Assembly (NCBI GenBank): GCA_022414725.1
Contig: CM039464.1
Location: 13,416,638 to 13,480,637 of the forward strand
Direction of reading: 5' to 3'
Length of the DNA: 64,000 nucleotides
Origin: Microglena sp. YARC
Taxonomy: Eukaryota > Chlorophyta > Chlorophyceae > Chlamydomonadales > Chlamydomonadaceae
Shown here: positions 36,201 through 45,454 of the stretch, piece by piece
Position numbering within the stretch: position 1 is the stretch's first letter
How the letters are laid out: each line of letters starts with the position of its first letter
The notes under the pieces: generated by a model
The model's database searches: none
Told to the model about the DNA's origin: nothing
What the model saw: the letters and a program-made list of their open reading frames with translations, nothing else
Position numbers and translations under genes: made by a program

Positions 36201-37122
36201 AAGTTAAGGGATGTGGTAACGAAAAGGGTGTGGCAAGTTAAGGGACGTGGTAACGAAAAGGGTGTGGCAAGTTAAGGGATGTGGTAACGAAAAGGGTGTG
36301 GCAAGTTAAGGGACTTACCCAAAACGTGATAAAGTGGTAAAACGTGGTAACGAAAGAGAGTTAGTTGCGAGACGTGTGGCAAGTTAAGGGACTTGCACAA
36401 CCTCCAAAACAGGCAAGGCAGTTCACAAATGAATAAGTAAATCAAGTAAACGATCACAACTTAGCTTGATCTTGAACTTGGTTACACAGCTTCAGCCAGC
36501 AATTTGGCTGCTCGACGTCTTTGGCATTGAAGACAAATAACCAGGAAACTGTAAACGCGAACAAATCACCTAAGTTTTCTTTCGTTTTTGTTTTTTATTT
36601 GTAGGGATTCGCTTGGTTTGCAGGTTATGTTATCTTACAGTCCAGGGGTAGGCCAAATATGCTAGAGGGACTTACTCAACCATGACAGGAAGGGCTTTAA
36701 AAGATAAGCATTGGTGAACTGAACCCCAAACAATCGATTTACCAATGGGGGCTCTGAGTTTGTGCTAAAGTGATCATTTTATGATTTTTAATTCTTTAAT
36801 GCAGGTGCTTGAACTTGAACTTGGTTACATAGCTTCAGGCAGCAATTTGGTTATTTTTAATTATCTAATGCAGGTACTGCCTAACTTGAACTTGAACTTG
36901 GTTACATAGCTTCAGCCAGCAATTTGGCTGCTCGCCGTCTTTGGCAGTAAAAACAATTATTACCAGGAAAATGTTTACGCGAACAAATCACTTTTTTATA
37001 TATTTTCATTTTTCTCGTATTTTCTTATATTTTTAATTCTCTAATGCAGGTACTGCCTAACATGGATTCCTGGAGGCGTGACGTTTGCCAAGAGCATGAT
37101 TTTTAGGAGCTCCGAAGGGTGA
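24281..37122 (+). CDS. SFT2: SFT2-family vesicle transport membrane protein, complete, five exons
   Basis: Exons 24281-24362, 25441-25514, 26976-27109, 33283-33459 and 37050-37122. Junction phases 1,0,2,2 all match and the total is 540 nt, 179 aa plus TGA. The N terminus is cytosolic: MSAMLKAADIASNF, then an acidic GDEES stretch and a helix ending TWKQ. Four membrane segments follow: RLIGFGVCMGIGIFFTLL; the region around FAVLYSLGSIMSIS; the region around FATLTYFTAIILTLVLAF; and ILVLLMLIVQIVALFWYCL. The TCFLMGPINQVKKM loop and the terminal WYCLTWIPG..FAKSM are clear counterparts of the FLMGP.kQlkkM loop and WYSLSYIPFAR tail of SFT2. Family role: retrograde endosome/TGN-to-Golgi traffic, acting with the t-SNARE machinery in yeast. 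The start is the first ATG in exon 1, followed at once by a second in-frame Met. All four introns contain tandem copies of the flanking exon edges. Confidence 0.92.
24363..24960 (+). repeat. SFT2 intron 1 TG-rich minisatellite
   Basis: Units of GCATGTGTGTTTTGGTGTTG and GTATGCATGCATG starting near the exon 1 donor. 24960-25440 holds unique-looking DNA with no exon before 25441. Confidence 0.85.
25515..26090 (+). repeat. Donor array of SFT2 exon 2
   Basis: Five near-perfect 117-bp units. Each repeats the exon 2 end (AGATTGACAATGCTATAACA, CTGACATGGAAGCAG|gtgtgt) and GGGTATGGGGTGTCAGGAGG. Further copies at 27115-27330 and 27660-27720 lie in intron 3. Confidence 0.9.
26230..26975 (+). repeat. Acceptor array of SFT2 exon 3
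   Basis: An (ATCAAY)n tract and five false copies of the acceptor plus first about 50 bases of exon 3 (tgtgcag|AGGCTCATCGGCTTCGG), period about 106 in the later units, ending in the true exon at 26976. Confidence 0.9.
27110..28245 (+). repeat. SFT2 intron 3 start: exon 2 and exon 3 edge copies and TG-rich array
   Basis: Two copies of the exon 3 end with donor (TCTACTCCCTG...TTTCAAG|gtgagt at 27410-27450 and 27765-27810) alternate with exon 2 donor copies, followed by TGTTCGAGTGCGTTGGTG units. Confidence 0.8.
27464..27658 (+). mobile_element. GCGTCGC-palindrome dispersed element, copy c
   Basis: Nearly full family member inserted in SFT2 intron 3 between two exon-edge copies. It ends in AGCGTCGCAGGCGACGCT followed by GCATAGAACTTG. 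Confidence 0.7.
28245..28915 (+). repeat. Orphan exon-like sequence, five tandem copies
   Basis: Each copy reads MACLGVAI.TTIFSVK before a donor-like AAG|gtgaKatctg. No exon of this sequence fits the SFT2 frame: it would enter at phase 2 and leave at phase 0. Confidence 0.6.
29005..32110 (-). repeat. Inverted acceptor array of SFT2 exon 4
   Basis: Four long units (to about 29.72 kb) then about 30 short units of 60-70 bp, all in reverse orientation. The reverse complement reads acgcag|CACCATGTTCCTGATG or acacag|CCCCTGCTTCCT, i.e. the exon 4 acceptor and start. G runs of 8-20 separate the units. Confidence 0.88.
32111..33282 (+). repeat. Forward acceptor array of SFT2 exon 4
   Basis: CCCTAACCCC/CCCTCACC-rich units with three false exon 4 starts (about 32259, 32587, 32858), each with AAGTGAAGAAGAT or similar, then the true exon at 33283. 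Confidence 0.88.
33460..35310 (+). repeat. Donor array of SFT2 exon 4
   Basis: About twelve units of 140-180 bp, each repeating the second half of exon 4 (CCTGGCCTTCACCACTGACA, GTGCAGATTGTAGC) and the donor (TTCTG|gtgcgtg), joined by G-rich spacers. Confidence 0.9.
35395..35690 (+). repeat. 118-bp tandem repeat
   Basis: Three units with GGTAAAGTGAATCCAGGACC and GACAAACTGGCAGGCAGCCT. Inside SFT2 intron 4. Confidence 0.75.
35819..35955 (+). repeat. TAGCGATCGCTAT dispersed repeat
   Basis: Shares CTCCAGGGACAGCGTT, AGGGCCAA..CTTTTTTG and AGTAGCGATCGCTAT with 55440-55630, and the last part with 45060-45130. It contains an AGCGATCGCT palindrome. Confidence 0.6.
36040..36400 (+). repeat. 34-bp minisatellite
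   Basis: Eight or so units of GTGGCAAGTTAAGGGACGTG / GTAACGAAAAGG, seeded from the end of a GCGTCGC-family fragment. Confidence 0.75.
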
Positions 37123-37629
37123 AATGTCATTTTTCTTCCTCTGGTCGACAGCGCAGATAGCAGGGCTGTTCAGGACGCTGCGTCCTCCATCGCAGACACA
37201 ACATTGAAGGGTCCATTGCGTCACAAGACGCATCGTGGGGAAGGTCCGTTGACCAGAAGGAAGGGTTCTTTGAGTCGCAGGACCCAGGCTATACAATTGG
37301 TTGCGTCTAAGGTAGCAGAGCTGGGGGTCCTCCTGAAGTACCTTGTCAGGGAGCATACTAAGCAGATTACAAAGTTTTCCAGGTCAAGTCGTTTGTGCCT
37401 CTTTGGCTGCAAATGAATGAGTTAATCAAGTAAACGATCATAACTTCGCTTGAATTTGAACTTCGTTAAATAGCTTCAGCCAGCAATTTGGCTGCTCGCC
37501 GTCTTCCACAGTGAAAAACAATTGCCAGGGGAAATGTAAACACGAACAAACAATTTTTTCTATTTGGCTACCCTGGCCTGTCCGCTAGCAGCCGGTGGCC
37601 TAGGAGGTTGTACTGCCAGCCTGTAGCCA

Positions 37630-37705
37630 TGTGATCAGTACTGCCTAACTTTGATCCCTGGAGGAACGATGTTTGTGACGAGTATGATATTTAGGAACTC
37701 CAGTG
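37630..37705 (+). pseudogene. SFT2: Second, diverged copy of SFT2 exon 5
   Basis: Reads YCLTLIPGGTMFVTSMIF, about three quarters identical to the true exon 5. Its acceptor (gatcag|TAC) lacks the base needed for phase 2. A hAT MITE interrupts it. Confidence 0.65.
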
Positions 37706-37900
37706 CAGGGTACTACTAAGCGCGCGCGGCAGCGCGATTTCTCGCACGCCTTTTGAGCCCCACTGCGCGTTTTGCACAGTCTTTCCAACTCCCTGTGGGC
37801 GCAGCGCGCAGTTTTTGCGCTTTTTGCACTGCACAGCGCTGACCAATTTGACGTTTGTGCGCTTTAAGCGCTGGCCAATTAAAAAAAATGTAGTACCCTG
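37706..37900. mobile_element. hAT-type MITE copy 2 (195 bp, inverted)
   Basis: Same family in opposite orientation. Ends CAGGGTACTAC / GTAGTACCCTG; 8-bp duplication CTCCAGTG at 37698-37705 and 37901-37908. It is inserted directly at the end of a second, degenerate copy of the last SFT2 exon. Confidence 0.85.
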
Positions 37901-38614
37901 CTCCAGTGGGTGGAAGAGCCTCATCCTGAAGCTTTGGTAGCTGCCCTCAGCACAAGCGGACGGGCTATCCCCCACAACCTCATGCCTCGTCCCACCTTCG
38001 AAACGAAAATCCTCCTTGTCACAAAAAGGCGTGACGTGTATTTACTCATCCTGAAGCTGCTTGCTTGCTTTCATACTTGAACTTGGTTACATAGCTTCAG
38101 TCAGCAATTTGGCTGCTCGCCATCTTCGGCAGTAAAAAAACATTATTACCAGGAAAATGTAAATGCGAACAAATTCCTTTTTTTGTGGGTGGGTGGGTGG
38201 GGGGGGGGTACATACCAAGTGGTGTGACTATTTGGCTACCCCTGGGTTACATGTTTTTCAGCCGACTCTGGGACGCTCACCGCTTTCCAATTCAAATACC
38301 CCCCCCCTATATATAAGTGCACACTCCGTTATGGTAACAGAAAGCAGATCATGGTAAGCGGGTAAGTCGGGTTAAAGACCTGTCCAGGAGGGGAGATAGA
38401 GCCTCGTCCTGAAGCTGATTGTTGGTTACATGCCAATTCGTTTGATCATATTTTCTACCCCTGGTCTGTAATCGGATTGGACGGTTACATGTCAAGTTGT
38501 TTGATCCTCTTTGTCTTCTTGAACTTGAGTTTGGATACATAGCTTCAGCCAGCAATTTGGCTGCTAATAAAGATACAGGTACGTTGACCCTTAGCATAAC
38601 CTGGCGATCGGGGT

Positions 38615-38780
38615 TTCACCGTCAATCCATAAAAAAAAATACTCAATCTACCTTGCGCAAGATTGATTTAGGGAAGGTAGATGAAGCTTTAAATTGTCAG
38701 ATATTGGCAATGAAAAATGCCCTTATAGAGTCATATACCCCTAGGGTGGTTAATGATGATTCGAGGGTTATATGATCCGA
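38615..38780 (+). pseudogene. LINE remnant, related to the 57.6-kb copy
   Basis: The frame STLRKIDLGKVDEALNCQI... shares the AAGATTGA.TTAGG.AA.. segment with 57.99 kb. Short and isolated. Confidence 0.4.
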
Positions 38781-38804
38781 GGGGTATGTACGTATGTTAC
38801 AGTC

Positions 38805-38975
38805 TAGGGTGGTGTACGGGTTAGAATGGTCACCACAACCGGACGAGTCCCCGGTTCGAATCTGCACCGATATGTGCACTAGAAATCCCTGGTCCTCGTA
38901 CGGGGGGTAATTGTTCACTGCAATGTGCAGACCGGTTAGACGCCAAACCTGGCGTATATTACGTTGTAACAATTC
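38805..38975 (+). mobile_element. Second tRNA-like SINE family
   Basis: GTGTACGGGTTAGAATGG and CCGGTTCGAATCTGC resemble A and B boxes. The downstream body is unlike the other SINEs. Confidence 0.45.
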
Positions 38976-39107
38976 TTCTTACAGTTCAGGGGTAGGCCAA
39001 ATAGGCTAAAGGAACTTGCCCAACCGTGATAGGAAGGGCTTAAAAAGAAAGAAACGAGCAGTGATGAGAGAACTACCTCCTCGTGTTGCCCCTTTCAGTG
39101 ATATACC

Positions 39108-39300
39108 GGTACATTGGTCTAGTGGTAGACCAAATCACTTTGAGGATGAAGAGTCGGTGGTTCGATTCCCCCCTTGGGCGCCCTAAGCGTTGCAAGTGGT
39201 TGTCGACCACGATGGTAGCCTGTCCAGTTGAGGTAGAAGTCCGCTCCCTACCCGCGTACGACGGGCTTCCTTAACACCACGCCCCACCAGGCGTTATCAC
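39108..39300 (+). mobile_element. tRNA-derived SINE, copy 1
   Basis: The tRNA-like head has box A TGGTCTAGTGG and box B GGTTCGATTCC at Pol III spacing. An unrelated body follows (TGGTAGCCTGTCCAGTTGAG) and then a 3' tail CACGCCCCACCAGGCGTTAT. About 190 bp. Confidence 0.8.
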
Positions 39301-39360
39301 TACCTGCTCGTGTAAGAATCAATGTTGTTTGGTGGTTGCCTTAGTGCAAGCAAACGAGCT

Positions 39361-39402
<42 letters not shown>

Positions 39403-39430
39403 CCCCCCCCCCCCCCCCCCCTCCCCCCCT
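39361..39430. repeat. Poly-C tract
   Basis: Nearly pure C over 70 bp, between SINE copy 1 and AT-rich DNA. 39430-39900 holds only a dispersed-repeat copy. Confidence 0.8.
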
Positions 39431-39925
39431 CACGCCTAGTAATAAGGCACACTATATCAGACTATATATTTTACTTATCAGGGCTGTTTCAAAAACAATA
39501 CGTTTCACATCTCAAAATCAGATTTTGGAGGGTCTGTATCGTTGCACAAGTATATTTGGGGCTCTTCAAACGTAGTCTTTGAAGTACCCCTGAACAACTC
39601 TGTTGATAATCCCATCTCAATGTGCATGTGCGTTGCTCAGGGAATTTAATGATCACTGTAGCACGAACTCATGGCCCCCGTCGGTAAAATAATTGTTTGG
39701 GTTCAGTTCATTAGTGCCCTTTCTTTTGAAGCTCTTCCTACACGGTTGGGCAAGTCCCATTAGCCTATCTGGCCTACCCCTGGACTGTTACAACATACAT
39801 ACACAGGGGGACTTTGTTATGGTACACATTGTATGTGTTACCATGCTGACCCGGTATGTATGAAGTCCGGCCAGGTCTGCGACCCTGGACCGGTAGCCAG
39901 CTAGCAGGCTGATACCGTCAGACAG

Positions 39926-40225
39926 CTAGGGCGCTTTGATTGTAGCTCCGGTGGCCCTGAGGCCGCCGGCTCCTGCCGCTACTAGTTCTGGCAAGTTCGC
40001 CAGAGCCTTTATCTTATCATCTGTTGTAAATACAGTGACATTGCCTCCCGTGCCTCTGCCCCATTGTCTACAAGAAGCAAGGAACACAAGAGCTTGGGAT
40101 TGGGAGACGGCGAGCAGCCCAGAGTTGGCTGAAAACACATGTAAAAATCCTATCCGATCCAATATGTGTGCGCGATTCATAACCTCAATTCCCCCCTCCC
40201 CCCCCATTAATTTAAATCTTGGCAT
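39926..40225 (-). CDS. Possible exon or small gene, unrecognised
   Basis: An open frame of 99 codons not made of repeats: IGFLHVFSANSGLLAVSQ, SQALVFLASCRQWG, GGNVTVFTTDDKIKALAN, then a GAGGLRATGATIKAP terminus. Composition looks protein-like, but no domain is recognised and no splice structure is confirmed. It may be a transposon remnant. Confidence 0.3.
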   Translation of the reverse strand: MPRFKLMGGEGGIEVMNRAHILDRIGFLHVFSANSGLLAVSQSQALVFLASCRQWGRGTGGNVTVFTTDDKIKALANLPELVAAGAGGLRATGATIKAP

Positions 40226-40659
40226 AATCTGGAATACCCAAAAATAATAAGAATAAGCGACGTGAGTTTACCCTCGGGGAGGGTGCTCTAAGTTTTATCT
40301 TCAGCTCAAGGCTTAGGAGTGCAGCTTAACGGCAGATTTAACGGCAGCTTAAACATTGTGCGACAGGGTGCGAACCCCCCGTGCGACCCTCAGGCGTGCG
40401 AGGTTAGGGCAAAATGGGTCCTTAGTCGCCATGAAGTGTGACCGCGAGTGAGTGATTTGTGCCTTGGGTCGCACCTGGGTTGCACAGCCCCAACCCAGGT
40501 AGCTAGCTCAGGCCTACCCCTGGTGGAAGTTACCTTGTCAGAACTGTGAAAGTGACCCATGGATCATGCATGGGCCCACCTGCCTGCTTTAACGGCAGCT
40601 TCGGGGGGTAGGGCCTCAGCCCTATCCTCATGTTTAGGGGGATGCGATATAGATCAAGC

Positions 40660-41196
40660 TTATGGTTTGGGTTCCTGGGAATCAGCTGCAGTTCCATGGT
40701 TAGGGGGTGGGGCACCAGTTTCAGCCCGAGGGCTTGTGGTTAGGGCTTCTGATTGAGCACCTGGGTTCGAGGGAGGGTGGGGTTGGGTGGGGGGCTCAGA
40801 TTTCACTTCTGGGTTTAGGGCTTGGGCCTCAGCCTCAGCCCTTGTTTTCAATCCAGGGTTTAGGGTTCGATCCGCAGCCTCAGCCCCAGCTTTCACTTTA
40901 GGGTTCAGGGCTTGGGCCGCAGCCTCAGCCCCAACTTTCACTTGAGGGTTTAGGGCTTGGAACGCAGCTTGAGCCCCAACTTTCACTTTAGGGTCTAGGG
41001 CTTTGGCCTCAGCCTCAGCCCCACCTTTCACTTCAGGGTTTGGGGCTTGGGCCTCGCCCTCAGCCTCACCCTCAGCCTCCAGTTTCTTTGACGATTTCTT
41101 GCCGCCGTGCGACCGCAAGTGGCGCTGCCTCAACTCCGTCAAGGGATGTAGCAGGTCCGATTCCCTCATCTCTCTCACCAGGCCCTCTATCTCCTC
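40660..41196 (-). CDS. Terminal exon with PEVK-like repeats, unrecognised gene
   Basis: An acceptor (ttctttcag) at 41197 opens an exon of 178 codons plus stop. It begins EEIEGLVREMRESDLLHPL, then TELRQRHLRSHGGKKSSKK, then seven or so imperfect 22-residue repeats of the type GAEAAAQALNPKVKA, and ends in a Pro/Ser-rich tail (SQEPKP). The repeat period of 66 bp keeps frame, unlike the surrounding intron arrays (82 bp), so the repeats are under coding constraint. Five tandem copies of the acceptor plus the first about 35 exon bases lie immediately 5' (41205-41540). Upstream exons are not firmly placed; the exon at 45390-45454 may belong to the same gene. No domain is recognised; the charged start could be a coiled coil. 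Confidence 0.6.
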   Translation of the reverse strand, partial: EEIEGLVREMRESDLLHPLTELRQRHLRSHGGKKSSKKLEAEGEAEGEAQAPNPEVKGGAEAEAKALDPKVKVGAQAAFQALNPQVKVGAEAAAQALNPKVKAGAEAADRTLNPGLKTRAEAEAQALNPEVKSEPPTQPHPPSNPGAQSEALTTSPRAETGAPPPNHGTAADSQEPKP

Positions 41197-41204
41197 CTGA
41201 AAGA

Positions 41205-41560
41205 AAAAAGGTGCCAGGTGGCGTGGCTTAGTGCTTGATGGAAGGTGCCAGGTGGCGTGGCTTCCCTCATCTCTCTCACAAGGCTCTCTATCTCCTCCTG
41301 AAAAAAGAAAGGTGCCAGGTGGCGTGGCTTAGTGCTTGATGGAAGGTGCCAGGTGGCTTGGCTTCCCTCATCTCTCTTACAAGGCTCTCTATCTCCTCCT
41401 GAAAGAAAAAAGGTGCCAGGTGGCGTGGCCTAGTGCTTGATGGAAGGTGTCAGGTGGCGTGGCTTCCCTCATCTCTCTCACAAGGCTCTCTATCTCCTCC
41501 TGAAAGAAAAAAGGTGCCAGGTGGCGTGGCTTAGTGCTTGATGGAAGGTGCCACGTGCCA
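41205..41560 (-). repeat. Acceptor array of the PEVK-like exon
   Basis: Four to five units of about 90 bp, each with TCTCTATCTCCTCCTGAAA (the acceptor and exon start, antisense) and GGTGCCAGGTGGCGTGGCTT. Confidence 0.85.
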
Positions 41561-41649
41561 GGTGGCGTGGCTTAGCACTTGTTGTACACCCTTTCCATTG
41601 TGTGCAGCATGATCGTTACAGATTGGGAGGTAACCTTGCTGGCTATGCG

Positions 41650-42290
41650 TGGTCACATGCTACAGCACACAAGAGGGTTGGGCCAACAAGGAAGCAGAGG
41701 CAAAACCCACATGCAGGCTTGCTGGCTACGTGTTTTGCACACTACAACACACAAGAGGGTTGGGCCAACAAGGAAGCAGAGGCAAAACCCACATGCAGGC
41801 TTGCTGGCTATGTGTTTTGCACACTACAACACACAAGAGGGTTTGGGCCAACAAGGAAGGCAGAGGCAAAAACCCACATGCAGGCTTGCTGGCTACGTGT
41901 TTTGCACACTACAACACACAAGAGGGTTGGGCCAACAAGGAAGCAGAGGCAAAACCCACATGCAAGCTTGCTGGCTACGTGTTTTGCACACTACAACACA
42001 CAAGAGGGTTGGGCCAACAAGGAAGCAGAGGCAAAACCCACATGCAGGCTTGCTGGCTACGTGTTTTGCACACTACAACACACAAGAGGGTTGGGCCAAC
42101 AAGGAAGCAGAGGCAAAACCCACATGCAGGCTTGCTGGCTACGTGTTTTGCACACTACAACACACAAGAGGGTTGGGCCAACAAGAAAGCAGAGGCAAAA
42201 CCCACATGCAGGCTTGCTGGCTACGTGTTTTGCACACTACAACAAACAAGAGGGTTGGGCCAACAAGAAAGCAGCAGTTTTGTTTAGGCA
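41650..42290 (-). repeat. 82-bp minisatellite
   Basis: Eight near-identical units with GAGGGTTGGGCCAACAAGGA and CTTGCTGGCTACGTGTTTTG. In minus sense the leftmost unit ends as an exon-like tag|CATGTGACC...CAGCAAG|gttacc (25 nt), which could be a micro-exon. Confidence 0.8.
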
Positions 42291-42774
42291 CGATTAATCG
42301 TTGATTAATCGTTTTTTTCACGATTTTAATGTTCTTTGAGAATTGGGCCAACGCTTTCTCAGGTCTGGTTAATGTTTTCGAATTCTGAAACGTTGCGTGA
42401 AGCATCGCAAAACTGAATGTTCGCGAGCGACTGATTGCTTGCTGGCTACATTTGATGAATTTGGCTAAATTTGGCTAAATTTGATGAATGTTCCCGTGAA
42501 GCATCGCGAAACTGAATGTTCCCGAGCGACTGATTGCTTGCTGGCTACATTTGGTTCTACGCTTATAATCATAGAATTAAATGTTCTCTGTAACAGGAAC
42601 TCAGGGACCCCGTCTGTAAAACGATTGTTTAGGGTTCAGTTCATCAGAGTTTTTTCGTTTTAAGCTCCTCCTGTCACGGTTGGGAAAGTCCCTTTCGCTA
42701 ATTTGGTCTACTTCTAGACTTTAACACCAAACCCACACTCGTGGCAATCACAGTTGCAGTCCAGCCATTTCGTC

Positions 42775-43205
42775 CAGGGAGATGCGATTGGCTTGGCTTG
42801 GCTTGGCTTTTTCCTCAAGGGAGATGCGATTGGCTTGGCTTGGCTTGGCTTTTTCCTCAAGGGAGATGCGATTGGCTTGGCTTGGCTTGGCTTTTTACTA
42901 AAGGGAGATGCGATTGGCTTGGGCTTGCTTGGCTTTTTTCCTAAAGGGAGATGCGATTGGCTTGGCTTGGCTTGGCTTTTTCCTCAAGGGAGATGGGATT
43001 GGCTTGGCTTGGCCTGGCTTTTTCCTCAAGGGAGATGCGATTGGCTTGGCTTGGCTTGGCTTTTTCCTCAAGGGAGATGCGATTGGCTTGGCTTGGCTTG
43101 GCTTTTTCCTCAAGGGAGATGGGGCTTGGCTTGGCTTGGCTTGGCTTTTTCCTCAAGGGAGATGGGGCTTGGCTTGGCTTGGCTTGGCTTGGCTTTTTCC
43201 TCCAG
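42775..43205 (+). repeat. 43-bp GGCTTGGCTTGG minisatellite
   Basis: Ten units of GGGAGATGCGATTGGCTTGG plus CTTTTTCCTCAA. Related half-units continue to 43470. 43470-44050 has C-rich and dispersed-repeat sequence with no sure exon. Confidence 0.85.
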
Positions 43206-44049
43206 GGAAATTGCGATCCACACCAAACTCCTTCCAGACCCCCCCACCCCCACCCCCACCCCTCCCCCTCTCCTACACACAGAAAGCACCCACAGAAAAC
43301 ACACACAGAAAGCACCCACCAGTATCCAGCAGCATTTCAACATCTCAGTATCCATTACTCACGGGCAATCACAGTGGCAGTCCAACCATTTCCTTCAGAG
43401 TGGTTGGGCTTGGCTTGGCTTGGGCTTGGCTTGGCTTGGCTGTCATTTCCTCCAGAGAGGTTGGGATATACACACAAACCTCATTCCAGCCCCCACTACC
43501 ACCCTTTCGCTATCCCCCCTCTCCCCCAGCACAAAGAAAGCACTCACCGGCATCCAAATCACACCAACCTACTTCCAGATCCCCCCCCCCCCCCTTCCTC
43601 CCCCTGCGCCATCCCCCCTCTCCCCCTTTGAGTCGTCGAAAAGAAACAGCGCTAGCTTGCTACATCCGGTTATACACTTTAATTGTATTTAATTAAATGA
43701 TCACTGTATCACAAACTCAGAGAACACGTCGGTAAAACAAGAATCGGGGCCAACGCTTTCGCAGGTCTGGTTAATGTTTCGAAATTCTGAAACGTTGGGT
43801 GAAGCATCACACATGAGCGAAACTTAATGTTTTCCGAGCGACTGATGGGCTTGCTGGGCCTACATTTAATATACACTCATAATTGTAGAATTAAATGTTC
43901 GCTTAACAGGAAACTCAGGACCCCCGTCTGTAAAACGATTATTTGGAGTTCAGTTCATCAGTTTTCTTTTTCTTTTTAAGCCCTTCTTACACGGTTGAGA
44001 AAGTCCCTTTAGCCTATTTGGCCTACCCCTACAGGTGGTTTGCAGTGGC

Positions 44050-44250
44050 CAACAACAACAACAAACTGATTGCCACTACCACTACCAACAACAACAACAA
44101 CTGATTGCCACTACCACTACCACTACCAACAACAACAACATCTGAATGACACTACCAACAACAACAACAACAACAACTTAATGCCACTACCACCACCAAC
44201 AACAACAACTGATTACCACAACCACTACCAACAACAACAACTGATTGCCC
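44050..44250 (+). repeat. (ACTACCAACAACAAC)n repeat
   Basis: Imperfect units of ACCAACAACAACAACTGATT. It is followed at 44280-44620 by palindromic CATATGAT motifs. Confidence 0.7.
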
Positions 44251-44611
44251 ACTATTAACACTTAGGACCGGCGTATCATCTGACGTTGACCAAAGAAGAA
44301 TTTCAACATATGATATTGTTTATAAATGGTAACTTTAGCCTATTGAGACTGCCGACATCATATGATATCATATGGTGACATGAAATCATATGATGACATG
44401 AAATCATATAATACCATATTGCCGTTGCCTATAAAATCCAGATGTGAACTAAAGCTAACAAAGTTCACACACAGCACCACAACAACACTCGCCAAGCCTC
44501 ACTGCTCAGTTTTGCAGCATTGGGGGTGAGGAGAGGGGGTAGAGGAAAAAATCACCAAACATATGGTGACATGATATCATATGATTTCATATCGCTGTTC
44601 CCTACTTCCAT

Positions 44612-44806
44612 AGCTTTTCTTTTCAGCTATCAGCAGCGGCTTCTAGGCAGCTCCCTGGCTTGCTTCCCAGCCAACCTGGCGCAATGTAGTGCCAGCTGCA
44701 AGCTGACAAACAATTTATTTCCAGCACTGCCAAATTTCGGGCTTAGCCCAGTGGCTGGCTCAGGGAGCTACCTAGAAGCTGCTTGCTCGTAGCTGAAAAA
44801 AAAGCT
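44612..44806. mobile_element. MITE family 2, copy 2
   Basis: Same terminal sequences and length as the element at 4851-5047, with about the same interior (AGCCCAGTGGCTGGC near the 3' part). Both are preceded by CAT and followed by AT. Confidence 0.7.
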
Positions 44807-44868
44807 ATTGGACATCCAACAGGCTTTTATAGCTTTTATAGCCTTTTAGGGCATTTTTCCATTTTTGG

Positions 44869-45072
44869 CGGAGCCCCCTCTTCAAGGGGGGGGCGGGAGC
44901 CCCCATGTTTACCCATTTGTCCGTCTGTCCGACCGAAAAAACTTGAAGCCCGCCCGACAAGTCAGCCAATGGCCTCGTAACTAACTTGCTTCCGTTGCCA
45001 CCTGTCGCTCCCTCGCGATTAATCTCCGCCATTTTTTAGCGTCGCAGGCGACGCTGCATAGAGCTCGTTTAG
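44869..45072 (+). mobile_element. GCGTCGC-palindrome dispersed element, copy d
   Basis: Full family member, starting at GGCGGAGCCCCC and ending at the AGCGTCGC palindrome plus GCATAGAGCTCG. Fragments of the family also lie at 35950-36030 and 50590-50627. Confidence 0.7.
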
Positions 45073-45139
45073 CGATAATTTTGCCAAAACGGGGTCAAAA
45101 CTAGCGATCGCTATATATAGCGGAAAAAAGCCTCGGTCG

Positions 45140-45389
45140 CCATTCCCTATATAAGCTTACATCAAATTGTAAAGGTTTGAGCTAACAAGAGGAAGCAGAG
45201 ACTACAACAAGATATACTCTACATCACATGTAAGGTTTGAGCTAACAAAGAGGAGCAGAGACACAAGTATTTGACACTACATCACATGTAAGGTTTGAGC
45301 TAACAAGGAAGAGCAGAGACACCCAGAATATATACTCTACATCACATCGTAAAGGGTTCAGCAACAAGAGGAGCAGAGACACAACCAAC
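45140..45389. repeat. 60-bp repeat downstream of the 45.4-kb exon
   Basis: Four units with TAAGGTTTGAGCTAACAA and GAGGAGCAGAGACAC. Confidence 0.65.
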
Positions 45390-45454
45390 CTGAGGTAGAA
45401 CGCCTTCCGAGTCTTCCTCATGGGATTGAAAGTACTTGTCCAGTCTTGAGTCTC
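45390..45454 (-). CDS. Short internal exon, frame ambiguous
   Basis: On the minus strand the acceptor (acatctag) at 45455 and donor (CAG|gttggt) at 45389 bound 65 nt. Two frames are open: one reads DSRLDKYFQSHEEDSEG, the other TSTFNPMRKTRKAFYLR; the third has a stop. The exon call rests on splice signals and on the 3.9-kb array upstream, whose unit copies exactly the acceptor and first 30 or so exon bases, as seen at clearly coding exons elsewhere in the window. It may join the exon at 40660-41196, but no intermediate exon is proven. Confidence 0.45.

Larger units (their letters stand above)
36460..38570 (+). repeat. Cluster of GCTTCAGCCAGCAATTTGG dispersed repeats
   Basis: Copies of a 110-bp unit (ACTTGAACTTGG.TACATAGC, CAGCAATTTGGCTGCTC, ACCAGGAAAATGTAAACGCG) at 36465, 36815, 36890, 37440, 38075 and 38515, and a distant one at 5465-5575. 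The cluster flanks and partly overlaps copies of the SFT2 exon 5 acceptor. Confidence 0.65.

Noticed and set aside
39108..39185. Functional tRNA gene
   Set aside because: Boxes A and B are present but the acceptor stem does not close and a conserved non-tRNA body follows; it is a SINE head.
41548..42304. Three overlapping long frames of 212-249 aa
   Set aside because: The 82-bp unit is not a multiple of three and all three frames are open by repetition; intronic array.
42754..43696. 312-aa frame (WLGFFLKGDAIGLA repeats)
   Set aside because: 43-bp minisatellite translation; several frames are open at once.
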